Source: Fusobacteriota bacterium (GTDB lineage Bacteria; Bacillota; TC1). From it: a stretch of 64,000 bases of DNA. The DNA is taken from contig WTXA01000002.1 of assembly GCA_009773805.1 (NCBI GenBank), positions 1 through 64,000 of the forward strand, read 5' to 3'. The notes under the pieces are model-generated. The model saw only the letters and a program-made list of their open reading frames with translations. It had not been told where the DNA came from and made no database searches. Positions 1 to 11,661 of this stretch are shown here, piece after piece (within the stretch, counting starts at the first letter, position 1; each line of letters opens with the position of its first letter). A program made the position numbers and the translations under genes.

Positions 1-129
1 TACTGCTCCACCTACTGTTGATAGTGTGTAGGTGATTGCTGCTGTTAGTGTTGTCTTGCCATGGTCTACGTGTCCTATTGTTCCTATGTTTACGTGTGGT
101 TTATTTCTTTCGAATTTTGCTTTTCCCAT
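1..129 (-). CDS. tuf: Elongation factor Tu, N-terminal part (cut by window edge)
   Basis: This is the first 43 codons of EF-Tu, the GTPase that brings aminoacyl-tRNA to the ribosome; the rest lies beyond base 1. I read it directly from the minus strand. The protein begins [20 protein letters not shown] and contains the complete G1 P-loop GHVDHGKTT at about residues 19-27, which is diagnostic of EF-Tu. The ATG is at 129-127, preceded by GGAGGAATTTAATA. It lies 17 bp after the fusA stop, as the last or near-last gene of the str operon (rpsL-rpsG-fusA-tuf). The identification is secure; only the 3' part is missing. Confidence 0.96.
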   Translation of the reverse strand, partial: MGKAKFERNKPHVNIGTIGHVDHGKTTLTAAITYTLSTVGGAV

Positions 130-146
130 TATTAAATTCCTCCTTG

Positions 147-2225
147 TTAACCTTGTCTCTTTGTTATAATTTCTTCAGATATGCTCTTCGGCACTTCTGT
201 ATAATGATCAAATTGCATAGTGTACTGACCTCTACCTTGTGTTCTTGAACGAAGATCAGTAGAATATCCAAACATTTCAGCTAAAGGCACGAAACCTCTA
301 ATCGCTGTAACTTTACCTGGTCTTGGGTCCATTCCTTCGATTCTACCTCTTCTAGAGTTAATATCTCCGATAACATCTCCCATATAATCTTCAGGTGTAG
401 TTACTTCTACTTTCATTACAGGTTCTACTATTGCAGCTCCTGCTTTTTTAGCTCCGTCTTTGAAAGCCATACTTCCAGCTATTTTGAAGGCCATTTCAGA
501 TGAGTCAACATCATGATATGATCCATCAACAAGTACAATCTTGACGTCCATTACTGGATAACCAGCTAGAACACCGTTTAACATTGCTTCTTGAATACCA
601 GCATCAACTGCAGGAATGTATTCCTTAGGAATAGCTCCACCAGTGATTTTGTTTTCAAATAGATATCCAGTGCCTCTTTCAAGTGGTTGGATTTCAATAA
701 CAACGTGACCATATTGACCTTTACCACCAGACTGACGAGCATATTTGCACTCAGAACGTTGGGTTTTAGTAATAGTTTCTTTATAGGCTACTTGTGGTTT
801 ACCAACTATTGCATCAACTTTGAATTCTCTCAAAAGACGGTCAACAATAATTTCCAAGTGTAATTCACCCATTCCAGAAATAATTGTCTGTCCAGTTTCT
901 TCATCAGTATGAACTCTAAAAGTTGGGTCTTCTTCTGATAACTTTTGTAAAGCCAAGCCCATTTTTTCTTGGTCTTGTTTAGTTTTAGGTTCGATAGCTA
1001 CGTCAATAACTGGATCAGGAAACTCCATTGATTCTAGTATGATTGGTTTTTTCTCATCACACAAAGTATCTCCAGTAGATGTAAATTTCAAACCAACTGC
1101 TGCTGCAATATCACCAGTTCTAACTTCTTTGATTTCTTCCCTTGAATTGGCATGCATTTGTAGAATACGTCCCAATCTTTCTTTTTTCCCTTTTACTGAG
1201 TTGAATATATATGATCCAGCATCAGCTACTCCAGAATATGTGCGAAAGAAAGTCAATTTTCCAACAAATGGATCAGCCATGATTTTAAACGCTAATGCAG
1301 AGAATGGTTCACTGTCATCAGCATGTCTAATATCTGTTTCTCCAGAATCAGGATTGATACCTTCAACTGGTGGGACATCAAGTGGTGATGGTAAAAATGC
1401 AACAATTGCATCAAGCAATGGTTGTACACCCTTATTTTTAAAGGATGAACCACAAACAACTGGTATTATAGTTACAGCAAGTGTACCTTTTCTGACTCCC
1501 ATTTTGATTTCATCTATAGTCAGTTCTTCACCGTCAAGATATTTCATCATTAGTTCTTCATCATTTTCAGCTGCTGCTTCAATTAATTTTTCTCTATATT
1601 CAGCTGCAATTTCCTTAAGGTCATCAGGAATTTCATTTGAACTTGAAGTTTTTCCAAGGTCATCTTCGTAAACTATTGCTCTGTTTTCGATCAGATCAAT
1701 AATCCCTTTGAAATTTTCTTCTGAACCAATAGGTAACTGTAGAGGAACAGGATTAGATCCTAATCTGTTCTTTATCATGTCAACACCATTAAAGAAGTTT
1801 GCACCCGTTCTGTCCATTTTGTTTATGTAGGCGATTCTAGGAACTCCATACTTGTCAGCTTGTCTCCAAACTGTTTCTGATTGAGGCTCAACGCCTGCCA
1901 CAGAACAGAATACTGCAACTGCACCGTCAAGTACGCGAAGTGATCTTTCAACTTCCATTGTAAAGTCCACGTGTCCTGGTGTGTCTATTATGTTGATTTT
2001 ATGGTTGTCCCATATAGCTGTTGTAGCAGCAGAAGTAATTGTAATACCTCTTTCTTGTTCTTGAACCATCCAGTCCATAGTAGCTGCACCATCATGAACC
2101 TCTCCAATTTTATGTACACGGCCTGTGTAGAAGAGGATTCTTTCTGTAGTAGTAGTTTTACCAGCATCAATATGGGCCATAATGCCAATATTCCTGGTTC
2201 TATCTAAACTATTTGCTCTTGCCAT
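147..2225 (-). CDS. fusA: Elongation factor G
   Basis: Ribosomal translocase GTPase, 692 aa, the usual length. The GTPase motifs are intact: [10 protein letters not shown] at residues 17-26, DTPGHVDF at 81-88 and NKMD at 135-138. Domains II-V follow, ending in the typical [13 protein letters not shown] region of domain V. It sits between rpsG (15 bp upstream) and tuf (17 bp downstream) in the str operon and is presumably transcribed from the promoter at 3408-3436. A second, divergent EF-G-like gene lies at 61845-63920; this one is the housekeeping copy because of its operon position and complete motifs. Confidence 0.98.
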   Translation of the reverse strand: MARANSLDRTRNIGIMAHIDAGKTTTTERILFYTGRVHKIGEVHDGAATMDWMVQEQERGITITSAATTAIWDNHKINIIDTPGHVDFTMEVERSLRVLDGAVAVFCSVAGVEPQSETVWRQADKYGVPRIAYINKMDRTGANFFNGVDMIKNRLGSNPVPLQLPIGSEENFKGIIDLIENRAIVYEDDLGKTSSSNEIPDDLKEIAAEYREKLIEAAAENDEELMMKYLDGEELTIDEIKMGVRKGTLAVTIIPVVCGSSFKNKGVQPLLDAIVAFLPSPLDVPPVEGINPDSGETDIRHADDSEPFSALAFKIMADPFVGKLTFFRTYSGVADAGSYIFNSVKGKKERLGRILQMHANSREEIKEVRTGDIAAAVGLKFTSTGDTLCDEKKPIILESMEFPDPVIDVAIEPKTKQDQEKMGLALQKLSEEDPTFRVHTDEETGQTIISGMGELHLEIIVDRLLREFKVDAIVGKPQVAYKETITKTQRSECKYARQSGGKGQYGHVVIEIQPLERGTGYLFENKITGGAIPKEYIPAVDAGIQEAMLNGVLAGYPVMDVKIVLVDGSYHDVDSSEMAFKIAGSMAFKDGAKKAGAAIVEPVMKVEVTTPEDYMGDVIGDINSRRGRIEGMDPRPGKVTAIRGFVPLAEMFGYSTDLRSRTQGRGQYTMQFDHYTEVPKSISEEIITKRQG

Positions 2226-2240
2226 TACTTCCCCTTCCTT

Positions 2241-2711
2241 CTACCACTTATAACTTGCGAAAGCTTTGTTAGCCTCAGCCATTTTGTGTGTATCTTCTCT
2301 TTTTTTAACTGAAGCACCAGTACCATTAGATGCATCCATTAACTCATTAGCTAATTTTTGCTCCATAGACTTACCGCTTCTTGCTCTAGTGTATTTTGTT
2401 ATCCAACGAATGCCTAAAGTTTGTCTTCTGTCAGGTCTAACTTCGATAGGTACTTGATAGTTTGCTCCACCAACACGGCGGGCTTTAACTTCTAGTACAG
2501 GCATAACATTTTCCATTGCTTCATTAAATACTTCCAATGGATTTCTGTTAGTTTTTTCCTTTATCATTTCAAAAGCCTTGTAGCAGATGCCTTCGGCTAT
2601 ACTTTTCTTACCATCCAACATAATTTGGTTGACTAATTTTGTTACTACTACGCTTCCATATAATGGATCTGGCAGTACTTCTCTTTTAGGTACATTACCT
2701 TTTCTTGGCAT
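2241..2711 (-). CDS. rpsG: 30S ribosomal protein S7
   Basis: S7 nucleates assembly of the 30S head and contacts 16S rRNA near the E site. The 156-aa length is standard. It begins [20 protein letters not shown] and contains the conserved core [14 protein letters not shown] at about residues 78-91. The ATG lies 18 bp after the rpsL stop with an AGAGGTGAAATATAA ribosome binding site. It is the second ribosomal gene of the str operon. In other bacteria S7 is the translational feedback repressor of this operon; I did not identify its binding site here. Confidence 0.98.
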   Translation of the reverse strand: MPRKGNVPKREVLPDPLYGSVVVTKLVNQIMLDGKKSIAEGICYKAFEMIKEKTNRNPLEVFNEAMENVMPVLEVKARRVGGANYQVPIEVRPDRRQTLGIRWITKYTRARSGKSMEQKLANELMDASNGTGASVKKREDTHKMAEANKAFASYKW

Positions 2712-2729
2712 TTATATTTCACCTCTTTA

Positions 2730-3104
2730 CTATTTCTTTGGTCTTTTTGTTCCATATTTAGAACGGGATTGGTTTCTGTTAGCTACTCCAGTTGCATCAA
2801 GAGCACCTCTTACGATGTGATAACGCACACCTGGTAAGTCTTTAACTCTTCCACCTCTGATTAAAACCATTGAGTGTTCTTGTAAAGAATGACCAATACC
2901 TGGAATATAGGCTGTAACCTCAATTTGATTTGTTAGACGAACCCTAGCAACTTTACGTAAAGCAGAGTTAGGTTTCTTTGGTGTAGCAGTATATACTCTA
3001 GTGCAAACGCCTCTTTTTTGTGGACATTCTTTTAGTGCTGGTGCAGTTGATTTCTTCACAGCAACATATCTGCCTTGTTTAAGCAATTGATTAATTGTAG
3101 GCAT
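2730..3104 (-). CDS. rpsL: 30S ribosomal protein S12
   Basis: S12 is the decoding-centre protein, 124 aa. It contains [15 protein letters not shown] (about residues 41-55) and [13 protein letters not shown] (about 84-96). The lysines that are changed in classical streptomycin-resistant mutants (PKKPNS and RVKDLPG) are present, so the sequence looks wild type at those sites. It follows the L7Ae-like gene by 12 bp, with GGAGGTGTCAT as ribosome binding site, and is co-transcribed with rpsG-fusA-tuf. Confidence 0.98.
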   Translation of the reverse strand: MPTINQLLKQGRYVAVKKSTAPALKECPQKRGVCTRVYTATPKKPNSALRKVARVRLTNQIEVTAYIPGIGHSLQEHSMVLIRGGRVKDLPGVRYHIVRGALDATGVANRNQSRSKYGTKRPKK

Positions 3105-3116
3105 ATGACACCTCCT

Positions 3117-3374
3117 TTATTTTTCTTCTTTTAAAACACCTGCTATAGCGGTGTCTACTTCAATTTCACAAGCAGCTCCAAGCTTCTTTATGGTTTCCAC
3201 ATAGTATACGGGAATACCAAGCTCTTTTGCTGCTGCCATGACGGGTTTTATTAATCTACGTTCAGCATCCATAGCTATAAAAACACCTGTTAAAACACCT
3301 TTTTCTAGGGCTTTCTTAGTTTGTTTGGTTCCGATAGTACGTTTTTTCGCTTCCTTAATGATATCTAAGGACAT
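3117..3374 (-). CDS. L7Ae/YbxF-type ribosomal protein (kink-turn RNA binding)
   Basis: Small 85-aa protein of the L7Ae/L30e family, the bacterial YbxF/RplGB type. It has the family pattern: GTKQTKKALEKG near the N-terminus, VFIAMDAERR in the middle and a GAACEIEVDTAIAG region near the C-terminus. Relatives bind kink-turn RNA; the physiological role in Firmicutes is unsettled. A longer reading frame begins 24 bp upstream, but I chose the ATG at 3374-3372 (MSLDIIKEAKK) because GGAGGGGAAGAGT lies directly before it. It is the first gene of the str transcription unit, as in Bacillus, 12 bp ahead of rpsL. Confidence 0.9.
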   Translation of the reverse strand: MSLDIIKEAKKRTIGTKQTKKALEKGVLTGVFIAMDAERRLIKPVMAAAKELGIPVYYVETIKKLGAACEIEVDTAIAGVLKEEK

Positions 3375-3407
3375 ACTCTTCCCCTCCATTCTAGTCATAG
3401 CCTTATT

Positions 3408-3436
3408 ATTTTAACATTATATTATCTAAGTGTCAA
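3408..3436 (-). promoter_or_regulatory. Sigma-A promoter of the str unit
   Basis: Minus-strand TTGACA (3436-3431), 17-bp spacer, TAAAAT (3413-3408). It lies between the rpoC terminator and the L7Ae-like gene, leaving a leader of about 27 nt. It separates rpsL-rpsG-fusA-tuf from rpoBC transcription. Confidence 0.85.
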
Positions 3437-3451
3437 GAATTTTAAATATAA

Positions 3452-3486
3452 ATAGGCCTGCTCACCACGCATGGGAACAAGCCTAT
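3452..3486 (-). terminator. Imperfect terminator after rpoC
   Basis: Imperfect hairpin with ATAGGC at one end and GCCTAT at the other. Inner pairing is interrupted by mismatches and the minus-strand side is followed by an AT-rich but not pure-T tract (ATTTATATTT). It lies 12 bp beyond the rpoC stop. Termination may be partial. Confidence 0.6.
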
Positions 3487-3497
3487 AAATATTAATA

Positions 3498-6400
3498 TTA
3501 TTCTGCTTCTATGATTGGATCTTCAAGCAGTTCACCAACTGGTACCTTTAGTTCGTTACCAATCTTTTTTACCTCTAAAAGATTGTATTTAACAAAGCCA
3601 GTTCCGGTAGGAATCAACTTACCAATCTGTACATTTTCCTTCAAACCAACAAGTCTATCATACTTACCCTTTATGGCAGCATCTGTTAGAACTTTTGTTG
3701 TTTCCTGGAAGGAAGCTGCAGACAAGAATGATTCTGTTGCAAGGGATGCTTGAGTTATACCAAGTAATATTGGGTTAACTTCCGCTTTTGAATCAACATC
3801 TGAATTATTTTCTTCTAATTCGAAGATATCAATCATTGTTGATTCAAGTAGGTTTGTACCTCCACTATTTTTAACTCTGTATTTTTTAAGCATTTGTCTG
3901 ATAATAATTTCAATATGTTTGTCATTAATATCAACACCTTGCGTTCTATAAACTTTTTGAACTTCTCGAAGTATATAGTTTTGTACAGCGTTAATACCTT
4001 TATAGTCAAGTAAAATGTGTGGGTCAAGTGGTCCTTCTGTCATAAGTTCACCTTTTTTGACAATATCCCCATTTTGAACTCTCACCTTGGCAGTATTAGC
4101 AACTTGAATATCAGTAGAATTATCTTCGTTTGATACCTTAATCAAAATTTTACCTTTGCCATACTCTATGCTAATTACTCCATCCATAGGAGCAAGTTCT
4201 CCTTTACCTTTTGGTTTTCTAGCTTCAAATAGTTCTTCGATTCTAGGAAGACCTTGGGTAATGTCGTCTCCTGCTACACCACCGGTGTGGAATGTTCTCA
4301 TTGTAAGTTGTGTTCCTGGTTCACCAATTGATTGGGCAGCGATTGTACCAACCGCTTCACCTTTTTCAACGAAGTTACCAGTTGCAAGGTTTCTACCATA
4401 ACATTTTCCACAGATACCTTTTCTAGTCTTACAATTGAAAGCTGATCTTATTCTAACTAATTTAATTCCAGCAGCTACTACTTCTTCAGCTTTATCCTCA
4501 TCAATGAACTTTCCAGTTTCGACTAAAACTTCACCAGTTTCTGGGTGAACTATATTGCCAGCTGAATATCTTCCAGTGATTCTTTCTTTCAAAGGCTCAA
4601 TTACACGAGTACCTTCAATGATTGCTTCTACTTCAAACCCATCTAAGTCTCCACAATCGTCTTCACGAATGATTACATCCTGGGAAACGTCAACAAGTCT
4701 TCTAGTTAAGTAACCTGAGTCTGCTGTTCTAAGCGCAGTATCCGCCAATCCTTTTCTAGCTCCGTGAGTTGACAAGAAGTACTCTAGTACTGTCAAACCT
4801 TCTCTAAAGTTAGCTTTAATTGGCAGGTCAACAATTTTACCGGATGGGTCTGTCATTAGCCCCCTCATACCAGCTAGTTGTCTAATTTGTTGAAGGTTAC
4901 CCCTCGCTCCTGATGTGGCCATCATATATATTGGATTGAATGGATCTAAATTGTCCATCATTGCTTTAGTTACATCATTTGTAGCTTTACTCCAAAGTTG
5001 AACAACTTTTTCATGTCTTTCATCTGCAGTACAAAATCCTGACTTAAATAGTTTTTCTATCTTTTCAACTTCTTCATCCGCATCTTTTAATATGCCTTCT
5101 TTAGCTTCAGGAATATTGATGTCAGCAACACTAACTGTAAGTCCAGCTCTTGTTGAGTACTTGTAACCTAGTCTTTTAATTCCATCAAGAAGTTTAGCAG
5201 TTCTTTGGCTTTCAAGTTTTCTATGACAATCATATACTAACAATGCTAGTTTTTTCTTATCCATTGTAATGTTATAGTAGCCTAACTCTTCCGGAATTGG
5301 AATTTCATGGTTGAAAATTAGTCTTCCTATAGTTGTTTCAAATATCTTGCCATTTTCTCTAATCTTAACTATTGCATGTATACTTGCAACATCATGTTCA
5401 TAAGCCATCATAGCTTCATCATAGCTGGCAAATATCATACCTTCACCCTTGGCACCTGGTTTTTCGATAGTCATATAGTATGAACCTAAAACCATGTCTT
5501 GTGTTGGTGTTGCAACTGGGAATCCGTCTTTTGGATTTAGAATGTTATGTACACTCATCATCAAGAGACGAGCTTCAGCTTGAGCTTCAAGTGATAGCGG
5601 AACGTGAACAGCCATTTGGTCACCGTCAAAGTCAGCATTATATGCTGTACATACTAACGGATGTAATTTGATTGCTTTTCCATCTACCAACATAGGTTCA
5701 AAAGCTTGAATACCAAGTCTGTGTAGTGTAGGTGCTCTGTTTAGAAGAACTGGATGTTCTTTTACAACGTCTTCTAAAATATCCCAGACTCTTTCATCTT
5801 CTCTTTCAACTAATTTCTTAGCTTGTTTAATATTCAAGGCGAAAGCTTTTTCAACTAAACATTTCATAACGAAAGGTTTAAATAGTTCTAAAGCCATCTT
5901 TCTTGGAAGTCCACATTGGTGCATTTCTAGTTCTGGACCAACTATGATAACGGAACGACCTGAATAGTCCACACGTTTACCTAGTAAGTTTTGACGGAAA
6001 CGACCTTGTTTACCTTTAAGCATGTCGCTTAAAGATTTTAGTGGTCTGTTACCTGACCCAGATACTGGTCTGCCTCTTCTGCCGTTGTCTATAAGTGCGT
6101 CAACAGCTTCTTGGAGCATTCTTTTTTCATTTTTTATGATTATTTCAGGAGCCATCAACTGAATCAACTTTTTCAAACGGTTGTTTCTATTGATAACTCT
6201 TCTATATAAGTCATTTAAGTCGGAAGTTGCGAATCTTCCGCCATCAAGTTGAACCATTGGTCTTAGCTCTGGCGGGATTACTGGAAGAACATCTAAAATC
6301 ATCCATTCAGGTTTGTTTCCTGATTTTCTGAAATCCTCAACTACTTCTAATCTTCTAAGAAGTTTCATCTTCTTTTGGCCAGCTGCTGTTGTAAGTTCTT

Positions 6401-7028
6401 CTTTAAGTTGATTTGATAATTCAACTATGTCTATCTGCTTCAATAGAGTCTTAATTGCCTCAGCACCCATATCTGCTGTAAAGTCATAACCGAATTTATC
6501 TCGATTTTCTCTAAATTCTGTATCACTTAATATTTGTTTTCTAGTTAAAGGTGTATCACCTTCATCTGTAACAATATAGCTTGAGAAATATAGAACTTTT
6601 TCAATATTCTTAGGAGAAAGGTCTAGTAAAAGGCCCATTCTACTTGGAATACCTTTAAAGTACCAGATACTTGAAACTGGAGCAGCAAATTCTATGTGTC
6701 CCATTCTTTCTCTACGTACTTTGGATTTTGTTATTTCTACTCCACAACGGTCACAAATTATACCTTCGTATTTTACTTTTTTGTATTTACCGCAATGGCA
6801 TTCCCAGTCCTTAGTAGGTCCGAAAATCTTTTCGCAAAAAAGGCCGTCTTTTTCTGGTTTTAGAGTTCTATAGTTTATAGTCTCAGGTTTTTTTACCTCA
6901 CCAAAGGACCATTCTCTAATTTTTTCTGGAGAGGCTAAGCTAATTCTAATTGCATCAAAATCACTTGAATCTAAAGCTTTTTCATTATTTTTACTAAGCT
7001 TTTTCGTTCCTTCATTTTCTATACTCAT
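3498..7028 (-). CDS. rpoC: DNA-directed RNA polymerase subunit beta'
   Basis: Catalytic subunit of RNA polymerase, 1176 aa, a normal Firmicutes length without large lineage inserts. The N-terminal zinc-binding segment ([13 protein letters not shown] then CDRCG) is at about residues 77-97. The Mg-binding active-site motif [12 protein letters not shown] is at about 463-474. The second zinc cluster ([13 protein letters not shown]) is at about 865-877 and the trigger-loop region [19 protein letters not shown] follows. It lies 13 bp downstream of rpoB and is co-transcribed with it. Confidence 0.98.
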   Translation of the reverse strand: MSIENEGTKKLSKNNEKALDSSDFDAIRISLASPEKIREWSFGEVKKPETINYRTLKPEKDGLFCEKIFGPTKDWECHCGKYKKVKYEGIICDRCGVEITKSKVRRERMGHIEFAAPVSSIWYFKGIPSRMGLLLDLSPKNIEKVLYFSSYIVTDEGDTPLTRKQILSDTEFRENRDKFGYDFTADMGAEAIKTLLKQIDIVELSNQLKEELTTAAGQKKMKLLRRLEVVEDFRKSGNKPEWMILDVLPVIPPELRPMVQLDGGRFATSDLNDLYRRVINRNNRLKKLIQLMAPEIIIKNEKRMLQEAVDALIDNGRRGRPVSGSGNRPLKSLSDMLKGKQGRFRQNLLGKRVDYSGRSVIIVGPELEMHQCGLPRKMALELFKPFVMKCLVEKAFALNIKQAKKLVEREDERVWDILEDVVKEHPVLLNRAPTLHRLGIQAFEPMLVDGKAIKLHPLVCTAYNADFDGDQMAVHVPLSLEAQAEARLLMMSVHNILNPKDGFPVATPTQDMVLGSYYMTIEKPGAKGEGMIFASYDEAMMAYEHDVASIHAIVKIRENGKIFETTIGRLIFNHEIPIPEELGYYNITMDKKKLALLVYDCHRKLESQRTAKLLDGIKRLGYKYSTRAGLTVSVADINIPEAKEGILKDADEEVEKIEKLFKSGFCTADERHEKVVQLWSKATNDVTKAMMDNLDPFNPIYMMATSGARGNLQQIRQLAGMRGLMTDPSGKIVDLPIKANFREGLTVLEYFLSTHGARKGLADTALRTADSGYLTRRLVDVSQDVIIREDDCGDLDGFEVEAIIEGTRVIEPLKERITGRYSAGNIVHPETGEVLVETGKFIDEDKAEEVVAAGIKLVRIRSAFNCKTRKGICGKCYGRNLATGNFVEKGEAVGTIAAQSIGEPGTQLTMRTFHTGGVAGDDITQGLPRIEELFEARKPKGKGELAPMDGVISIEYGKGKILIKVSNEDNSTDIQVANTAKVRVQNGDIVKKGELMTEGPLDPHILLDYKGINAVQNYILREVQKVYRTQGVDINDKHIEIIIRQMLKKYRVKNSGGTNLLESTMIDIFELEENNSDVDSKAEVNPILLGITQASLATESFLSAASFQETTKVLTDAAIKGKYDRLVGLKENVQIGKLIPTGTGFVKYNLLEVKKIGNELKVPVGELLEDPIIEAE

Positions 7029-7041
7029 TACCTGCTCCTCT

Positions 7042-10000
7042 CTATTCTTCGTCTAACTCTAGAATTGGATCTTCATCAACTAGACCATAGTCTAGATCAT
7101 CTTCATCTTCGCTGGTTTCATGTAATCCAGCTTCAGATAAATCAGCATCATCTAAAATTAGTTCTTCTAATAAGTCCAATGGAATCTCTCCATCACTTTT
7201 TCCAAAAACATCGGTGGCCATTTCCTTGTTTAACACTTGAACATCAAGTCCTAAACTCTGAAGTTCCTTAATCAAAACTTTGAATGATTCAGGAACACCT
7301 GGTTCAGGAATATTCTCGCCTTTGACAATAGCTTCATAGGTTTTTACACGTCCAACAATATCGTCAGATTTAATAGTTAGGATTTCTTGAAGTGTATGAG
7401 CTGCGCCATAAGCTTCTAAAGCCCATACTTCCATCTCACCAAAACGTTGTCCACCAAATTGTGCTTTACCACCAAGTGGTTGTTGTGTTACTAGTGAGTA
7501 TGGTCCTGTTGATCTAGCATGCATTTTATCATCAACCAAGTGGTGAAGTTTTAGCATATATACATATCCAACAGTTACTTCATTATCAAATGGCAGTCCT
7601 GTTCTTCCATCATAGAGTACAGACTTACCTGATCTGTCTAAGCCCACTTCATCCAACATTTGATGAATGTCGCTTTCAGCCGCTCCGTCAAATACAGAAG
7701 TTGCAACTTTAATGCCCTTCTTAGTAGCAGCCATGCCTAGGTGACACTCTAAAACTTGTCCAATGTTCATACGTGAAGGAACACCTAGTGGATTCAACAC
7801 GATTTGAACCGGAGTACCGTCTGGAAGGTATGGCATATCTTCTCTTGGAAGGATTCTAGATATAACACCTTTGTTACCATGACGACCAGCCATTTTGTCT
7901 CCAACTGAGATTTTTCTTTTTTGAGCTATATATACATTAACGATTTTGTTTACTCCTGGTGATAGGGCGTTGTCCTTGTCTTCTTTATTAAATATTTTAA
8001 TATCGACAATTATTCCACTTTCTCCATGAGGAACTCGAAGTGAATTATCCTTAACATCTCTTGATTTTTCACCAAATATGGCTCTAAGCAATCTTTCTTC
8101 TGAAGTCATTTCAGTTTCACCTTTAGGTGTAACTTTACCAACTAGAATATCACCAGCTTTAACTTCTGCACCAATTCTAATAATTCCTTCTTCATCTAGA
8201 TTATTAATTGCATCTTGACCAACGTTTGGAATTTCTCTTGTGATTTCTTCAGCACCAAGTTTTGTATCTCTTGATTCACATGAATATTCTTCTATGTGTA
8301 TTGAAGTATATACATCGTCTTGAATTAATTCTTCACTTAGTAATATAGCATCCTCGTAGTTATAGCCTTCCCATGTCATAAAAGCTACAAGTACATTTCT
8401 ACCTAGGGCAAGTTCACCATTATCTACTGAAGGTCCATCTGCCAGTACTTCACCAGCTTTAACTTTATCACCTTTGGTAACAATAGGTTTTTGGTTTATA
8501 CAGGTCCCTTGGTTAGAACGTTTAAATTTTATAACTTTGTAGGAATCAATTTCCCCGTCAGCTTTCTTAACTACTATTTCTTCACTTGTTGAACTTTCAA
8601 CCACACCATCATTTTCAGCTAAGATACATACTCCTGTATCATGTGCCGCTCTTTGTTCCATACCTGTACCTACAACAGGTGATTCAGTATAGACAAGAGG
8701 TACCGCTTGACGTTGCATGTTGGCACCCATTAGGGCTCTGTTGGCATCATCATGTTCAAGGAACGGAATTAATGCTGTTGCAATACTCCAAACTTGTTTA
8801 GGTGATACGTCCATATAGTCAACTTCATTAGTATCAACAAATAAGAAATCTTTTCCAAAACGCGCCTCAACTTTCTTATCAACAAAGAAACCTTTGTCAT
8901 CGATTGGAGAGTTTGCTTGGGCAATGATATATTTCTCTTCTTCATCTGCTGTTAAGTATTCTATCTTAGTAGTAACTTTACTAGTTTTCTTATCCACTTT
9001 ACGGTATGGTGTCTCGATAAACCCAAATTCATTGACTTTACCATAGACTCCCAATGCTCCAATCAAACCAATGTTTGGACCCTCAGGTGTTTCAATAGGG
9101 CACATTCTCCCGTAGTGAGAGTGGTGTACGTCTCTTACTTCAAAACCGGCTCTTTCTCTAGAAAGTCCACCAGGTCCAAGAGCTGATAATCTTCTTTTAT
9201 GTGTTAACTCTGCTAATGGATTTGTTTGGTCCATAAATTGTGATAGTTGGCTGGAACCAAAGAATTCCTTAACAGTGGCTATTACTGGTTTGATATTGAT
9301 CAATTGGCTCGCACTTATTCCTTCAATATCTTGTTGAGTCATTTTATCCTTAACTGATCTTTCCATTCTAGATAGTCCGATTCTGAATTGATTTCTCAAT
9401 AATTCACCAACAGAACGCAATCTTCTATTGCCCAAATGGTCAATATCATCAGTTGGGTTCTTTTGGTCATCTTCTATAACATCTAAAAACTTTTTCATTG
9501 ACCAAACAATATCTTTAACGTCAAGTTGTCTGAAGTATCTTTTCTTTTCCTCGTCTTCTTTGGTCTTGAAAAGAGGAACATCATGCTTCAGTTTCTTATT
9601 TATCTTGTATCTACCAACATTATCCAAGTCATATCTTTTAGGATCGAAGAACATACTGTTGATAAGGTTTTGGGAACTATCCACTGTAGGAGGTTCACCT
9701 GGTCTTAATTTCTTGTAAATTTCAATTAAGGCCGCTTCTCTTGTTTCGATTTTATCTGCTTCTGTAGTTTTAATCATAGCTTCATTTTTTCCAAATAAGG
9801 CATTGATTTCGTCTTTCTTACCACAGCCTAAAGCTTGGAAGAAAGTACTAGCAGATACTTTTCTTGTTCTGTCTATTCTAACAAAAATCATGCCTTGATT
9901 GTCCGTTTCGAACTCTATCCAGGCACCTCTGTTAGGGATTATTGTGGTTGTGTATTTAGCATCTCCGTTTGGTTCAACTTCTTTGCCATAATAGACACCA

Positions 10001-10431
10001 GGTGATCTTACTAGCTGACTTACTACAACTCGTTCTGCTCCATTAATGATAAAGGTTCCTGTATTAGTCATTAAAGGAAAATTACCGAGGTAAACTTCAT
10101 CTTCTTTGACTTCACCAGTATCTTTATTGATGAGTCTTGTCATCACTCTTAGGGGAGCTTCATAGTTGACGTCTTTTTCTACAGCTTCTTGAACTGTGTA
10201 CTTTGGGTCTCCGAATTTGTGATCTAAAAACTCTAAGACTAATCTTCCGCCAAAATCTTCAATTGGTGATATGTCCTGAAGTATAGACGAAATCCCATCA
10301 TGAAGGAACCACTCATATGATTTCTTCTGGATTTCAATCAAATTTGGCATTTCTAAAATCTCGCTGATTTTAGAAAAATTGACACGTTCTGCTAACTTGT
10401 TTTTTTGTGGAGTATAAGCCACGATAGACAC
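7042..10431 (-). CDS. rpoB: DNA-directed RNA polymerase subunit beta
   Basis: RNA polymerase beta subunit, 1129 aa, slightly short for Firmicutes but complete from N-terminus to acidic tail (ILELDEE). The rifampicin-binding region is recognisable: [20 protein letters not shown] followed by [20 protein letters not shown] at about residues 393-432. The bases there look wild type. The C-terminal [18 protein letters not shown] motif, which contacts beta', is present. The start has TCCAGGAGGTGTCT upstream. It is driven by its own consensus promoter at 10503-10531. Confidence 0.98.
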   Translation of the reverse strand: MSIVAYTPQKNKLAERVNFSKISEILEMPNLIEIQKKSYEWFLHDGISSILQDISPIEDFGGRLVLEFLDHKFGDPKYTVQEAVEKDVNYEAPLRVMTRLINKDTGEVKEDEVYLGNFPLMTNTGTFIINGAERVVVSQLVRSPGVYYGKEVEPNGDAKYTTTIIPNRGAWIEFETDNQGMIFVRIDRTRKVSASTFFQALGCGKKDEINALFGKNEAMIKTTEADKIETREAALIEIYKKLRPGEPPTVDSSQNLINSMFFDPKRYDLDNVGRYKINKKLKHDVPLFKTKEDEEKKRYFRQLDVKDIVWSMKKFLDVIEDDQKNPTDDIDHLGNRRLRSVGELLRNQFRIGLSRMERSVKDKMTQQDIEGISASQLINIKPVIATVKEFFGSSQLSQFMDQTNPLAELTHKRRLSALGPGGLSRERAGFEVRDVHHSHYGRMCPIETPEGPNIGLIGALGVYGKVNEFGFIETPYRKVDKKTSKVTTKIEYLTADEEEKYIIAQANSPIDDKGFFVDKKVEARFGKDFLFVDTNEVDYMDVSPKQVWSIATALIPFLEHDDANRALMGANMQRQAVPLVYTESPVVGTGMEQRAAHDTGVCILAENDGVVESSTSEEIVVKKADGEIDSYKVIKFKRSNQGTCINQKPIVTKGDKVKAGEVLADGPSVDNGELALGRNVLVAFMTWEGYNYEDAILLSEELIQDDVYTSIHIEEYSCESRDTKLGAEEITREIPNVGQDAINNLDEEGIIRIGAEVKAGDILVGKVTPKGETEMTSEERLLRAIFGEKSRDVKDNSLRVPHGESGIIVDIKIFNKEDKDNALSPGVNKIVNVYIAQKRKISVGDKMAGRHGNKGVISRILPREDMPYLPDGTPVQIVLNPLGVPSRMNIGQVLECHLGMAATKKGIKVATSVFDGAAESDIHQMLDEVGLDRSGKSVLYDGRTGLPFDNEVTVGYVYMLKLHHLVDDKMHARSTGPYSLVTQQPLGGKAQFGGQRFGEMEVWALEAYGAAHTLQEILTIKSDDIVGRVKTYEAIVKGENIPEPGVPESFKVLIKELQSLGLDVQVLNKEMATDVFGKSDGEIPLDLLEELILDDADLSEAGLHETSEDEDDLDYGLVDEDPILELDEE

Positions 10432-10502
10432 CTCCTGGATTTTCTATATTTTGAAATTGTATCTTTGTAAATGGTAAAATTTACCCATTATTACATTTAA
10501 TC

Positions 10503-10531
10503 ATTATACTGTTTTTCTTATTATATGTCAA
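10503..10531 (-). promoter_or_regulatory. Perfect consensus promoter of rpoBC
   Basis: Minus-strand TTGACA (10531-10526), exactly 17 bp, then TATAAT (10508-10503). It stands between the rplL terminator and rpoB, giving a leader of about 65 nt. That leader contains a small inverted repeat, ATGGGTAAATTTTACCAT. The two subunit genes are therefore expressed apart from rplJL. Confidence 0.88.
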
Positions 10532-10540
10532 CTACAATCG

Positions 10541-10576
10541 GTAAAAAAAAGAACCTGTGGATTCCACAGGTTCTTT
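10541..10576 (-). terminator. Strong intrinsic terminator after rplL
   Basis: Perfect 13-bp stem, minus strand AAAGAACCTGTGG / CCACAGGTTCTTT with a 3-base loop, followed by an uninterrupted T run. It sits 12 bp past the rplL stop and would separate rplJL from rpoBC. Confidence 0.92.
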
Positions 10577-10588
10577 AATAAAATTCAA

Positions 10589-10954
10589 TTACTTGATTTC
10601 TACTTTAGCGCCAGCGCCTTCTAATTTTGCTTTAACTTCTTCTGCAACATCTTTACTTACGCCTTCTTTAACTTTTTGTGGTGCGCCCTCAACTAGTTCT
10701 TTAGCTTCTTTAAGGCCTAAACCTGTAAGATCTCTAACAACTTTGATTACGCCGATTTTTGTTGGTCCAATTTCAGCTAGGATAACATCAAATTCAGTTT
10801 TTTCTTCTTCAGCTTCTACTGCTACTGCTGCAGCTGCTGCTACAGGAGCTGCTGCTGTTACGCCAAATACCTCTTCAAATGTTTTTACTAATTCACTTAA
10901 CTCTAAAACCGTCATTTCTTTAACGATATCGATTACTTGTTCTACTTTACTCAT
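10589..10954 (-). CDS. rplL: 50S ribosomal protein L7/L12
   Basis: Stalk protein that recruits translational GTPases, 121 aa. It has an N-terminal dimerisation helix (about 1-35), a flexible Ala/Val-rich hinge (about 36-52) and a C-terminal domain with [20 protein letters not shown]. It follows rplJ by 33 bp and is followed directly by a strong terminator. It is expressed in excess over other ribosomal proteins in general; the separate promoter and leader upstream of rplJ fit this. Confidence 0.98.
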   Translation of the reverse strand: MSKVEQVIDIVKEMTVLELSELVKTFEEVFGVTAAAPVAAAAAVAVEAEEEKTEFDVILAEIGPTKIGVIKVVRDLTGLGLKEAKELVEGAPQKVKEGVSKDVAEEVKAKLEGAGAKVEIK

Positions 10955-10987
10955 TAATATATTCTCCTCTCGTCATTTAAAAATTTT

Positions 10988-11485
10988 TTATGCTTCTGAT
11001 TCTTCGTTCTTTTCTCTTAATACATCAACAGCTCCAATAAAGTTTCTCATTGCTGTTACGAATACCCCAACTAACTGACTTAACAATATTTCTTTTGAAG
11101 GTATCTTAGCTAGAGCGTCTAATTGTTCTACGTTCATTGCTTTACCATCAAGCAATCCACCTTTTACTTCTAAATTCTTGTGTTTTTTCAAGAATTCAAA
11201 AATGATCTTTGCCGGAGCAATCGCATCAGCACTGAATGCTACTGCAGTAGGACCCTTGAGAAAATCTTCCATGCCTTCGATTCCAGACTCTGCACAAGCT
11301 CTTCTGACTAAATTATTCTTTAGAACTTTGTACTCAACGCCCTCATTTCTAAGTTTGTTTCTTAGTTCAGTTACCTCGTCTACTCTTAAACCTCTATAGT
11401 CTGTTACCACTATAGATGTGGAAGCGGCAATCTTTTCTTTTATTTCAGAAACCAATGCTTGTTTTTCAACTATTACTTGTTTCAA
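10988..11485 (-). CDS. rplJ: 50S ribosomal protein L10
   Basis: Base of the ribosomal stalk, 165 aa. It shows the family features VVTDYRGLRVDEVTELRNKL (about 27-46), the VKNNL-like VLKNNLVRRA and GPTAVAF. The C-terminal helix that holds L12 dimers follows. The ribosome binding site AGGAGGTGTACTA is immediately upstream. L10 (with L12) represses its own synthesis by binding its leader RNA, and that leader is visible at 11500-11618. Confidence 0.97.
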   Translation of the reverse strand: MKQVIVEKQALVSEIKEKIAASTSIVVTDYRGLRVDEVTELRNKLRNEGVEYKVLKNNLVRRACAESGIEGMEDFLKGPTAVAFSADAIAPAKIIFEFLKKHKNLEVKGGLLDGKAMNVEQLDALAKIPSKEILLSQLVGVFVTAMRNFIGAVDVLREKNEESEA

Positions 11486-11499
11486 TAGTACACCTCCTC

Positions 11500-11618
11500 G
11501 CCATATAAAAACCCTAGCTATAGACAGCTAGGGTTATATGATATTACATCACTTAAAACCTCGGTAGGATATTAAGACTAAGCACCTACTGTCTACAGTA
11601 TTCGTTATTTATTTTTCA
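11500..11618 (-). promoter_or_regulatory. Ribosomal protein L10 leader RNA
   Basis: The 5' leader of rplJL matches the Firmicutes L10-leader type. On the minus strand it has CAGTAGGTGC ... CCTACCGAGGTTTTAAGTGA, the conserved L10-binding part. A stable hairpin follows, AACCCTAGCT / AGCTAGGGTT (about 11510-11535), with a short T stretch just before the ribosome binding site. In this family L10 binding favours terminator or sequestration. It starts just after the promoter at 11627-11655. Confidence 0.82.
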
Positions 11619-11626
11619 CTTCCATA

Positions 11627-11655
11627 ATATTAACATTATTGGAAGAAATAGTCAA
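11627..11655 (-). promoter_or_regulatory. Promoter of rplJL
   Basis: Minus-strand TTGACT (11655-11650), 17-bp spacer, TAATAT (11632-11627), directly after the rplA stop. The spacer and -10 lie within a palindrome of about 27 bp, CTTCCA...TGGAAG (11619-11645), which may also act as a weak terminator for rplA. Confidence 0.75.
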
Positions 11656-11661
11656 ATCAAA

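Noticed and set aside
1039-1671. 210-codon plus-strand open frame inside fusA
   Set aside because: It is the antisense shadow of fusA; no ribosome binding site and no recognisable protein. The same applies to other open frames opposite rpoB, rpoC, glmM and murT.
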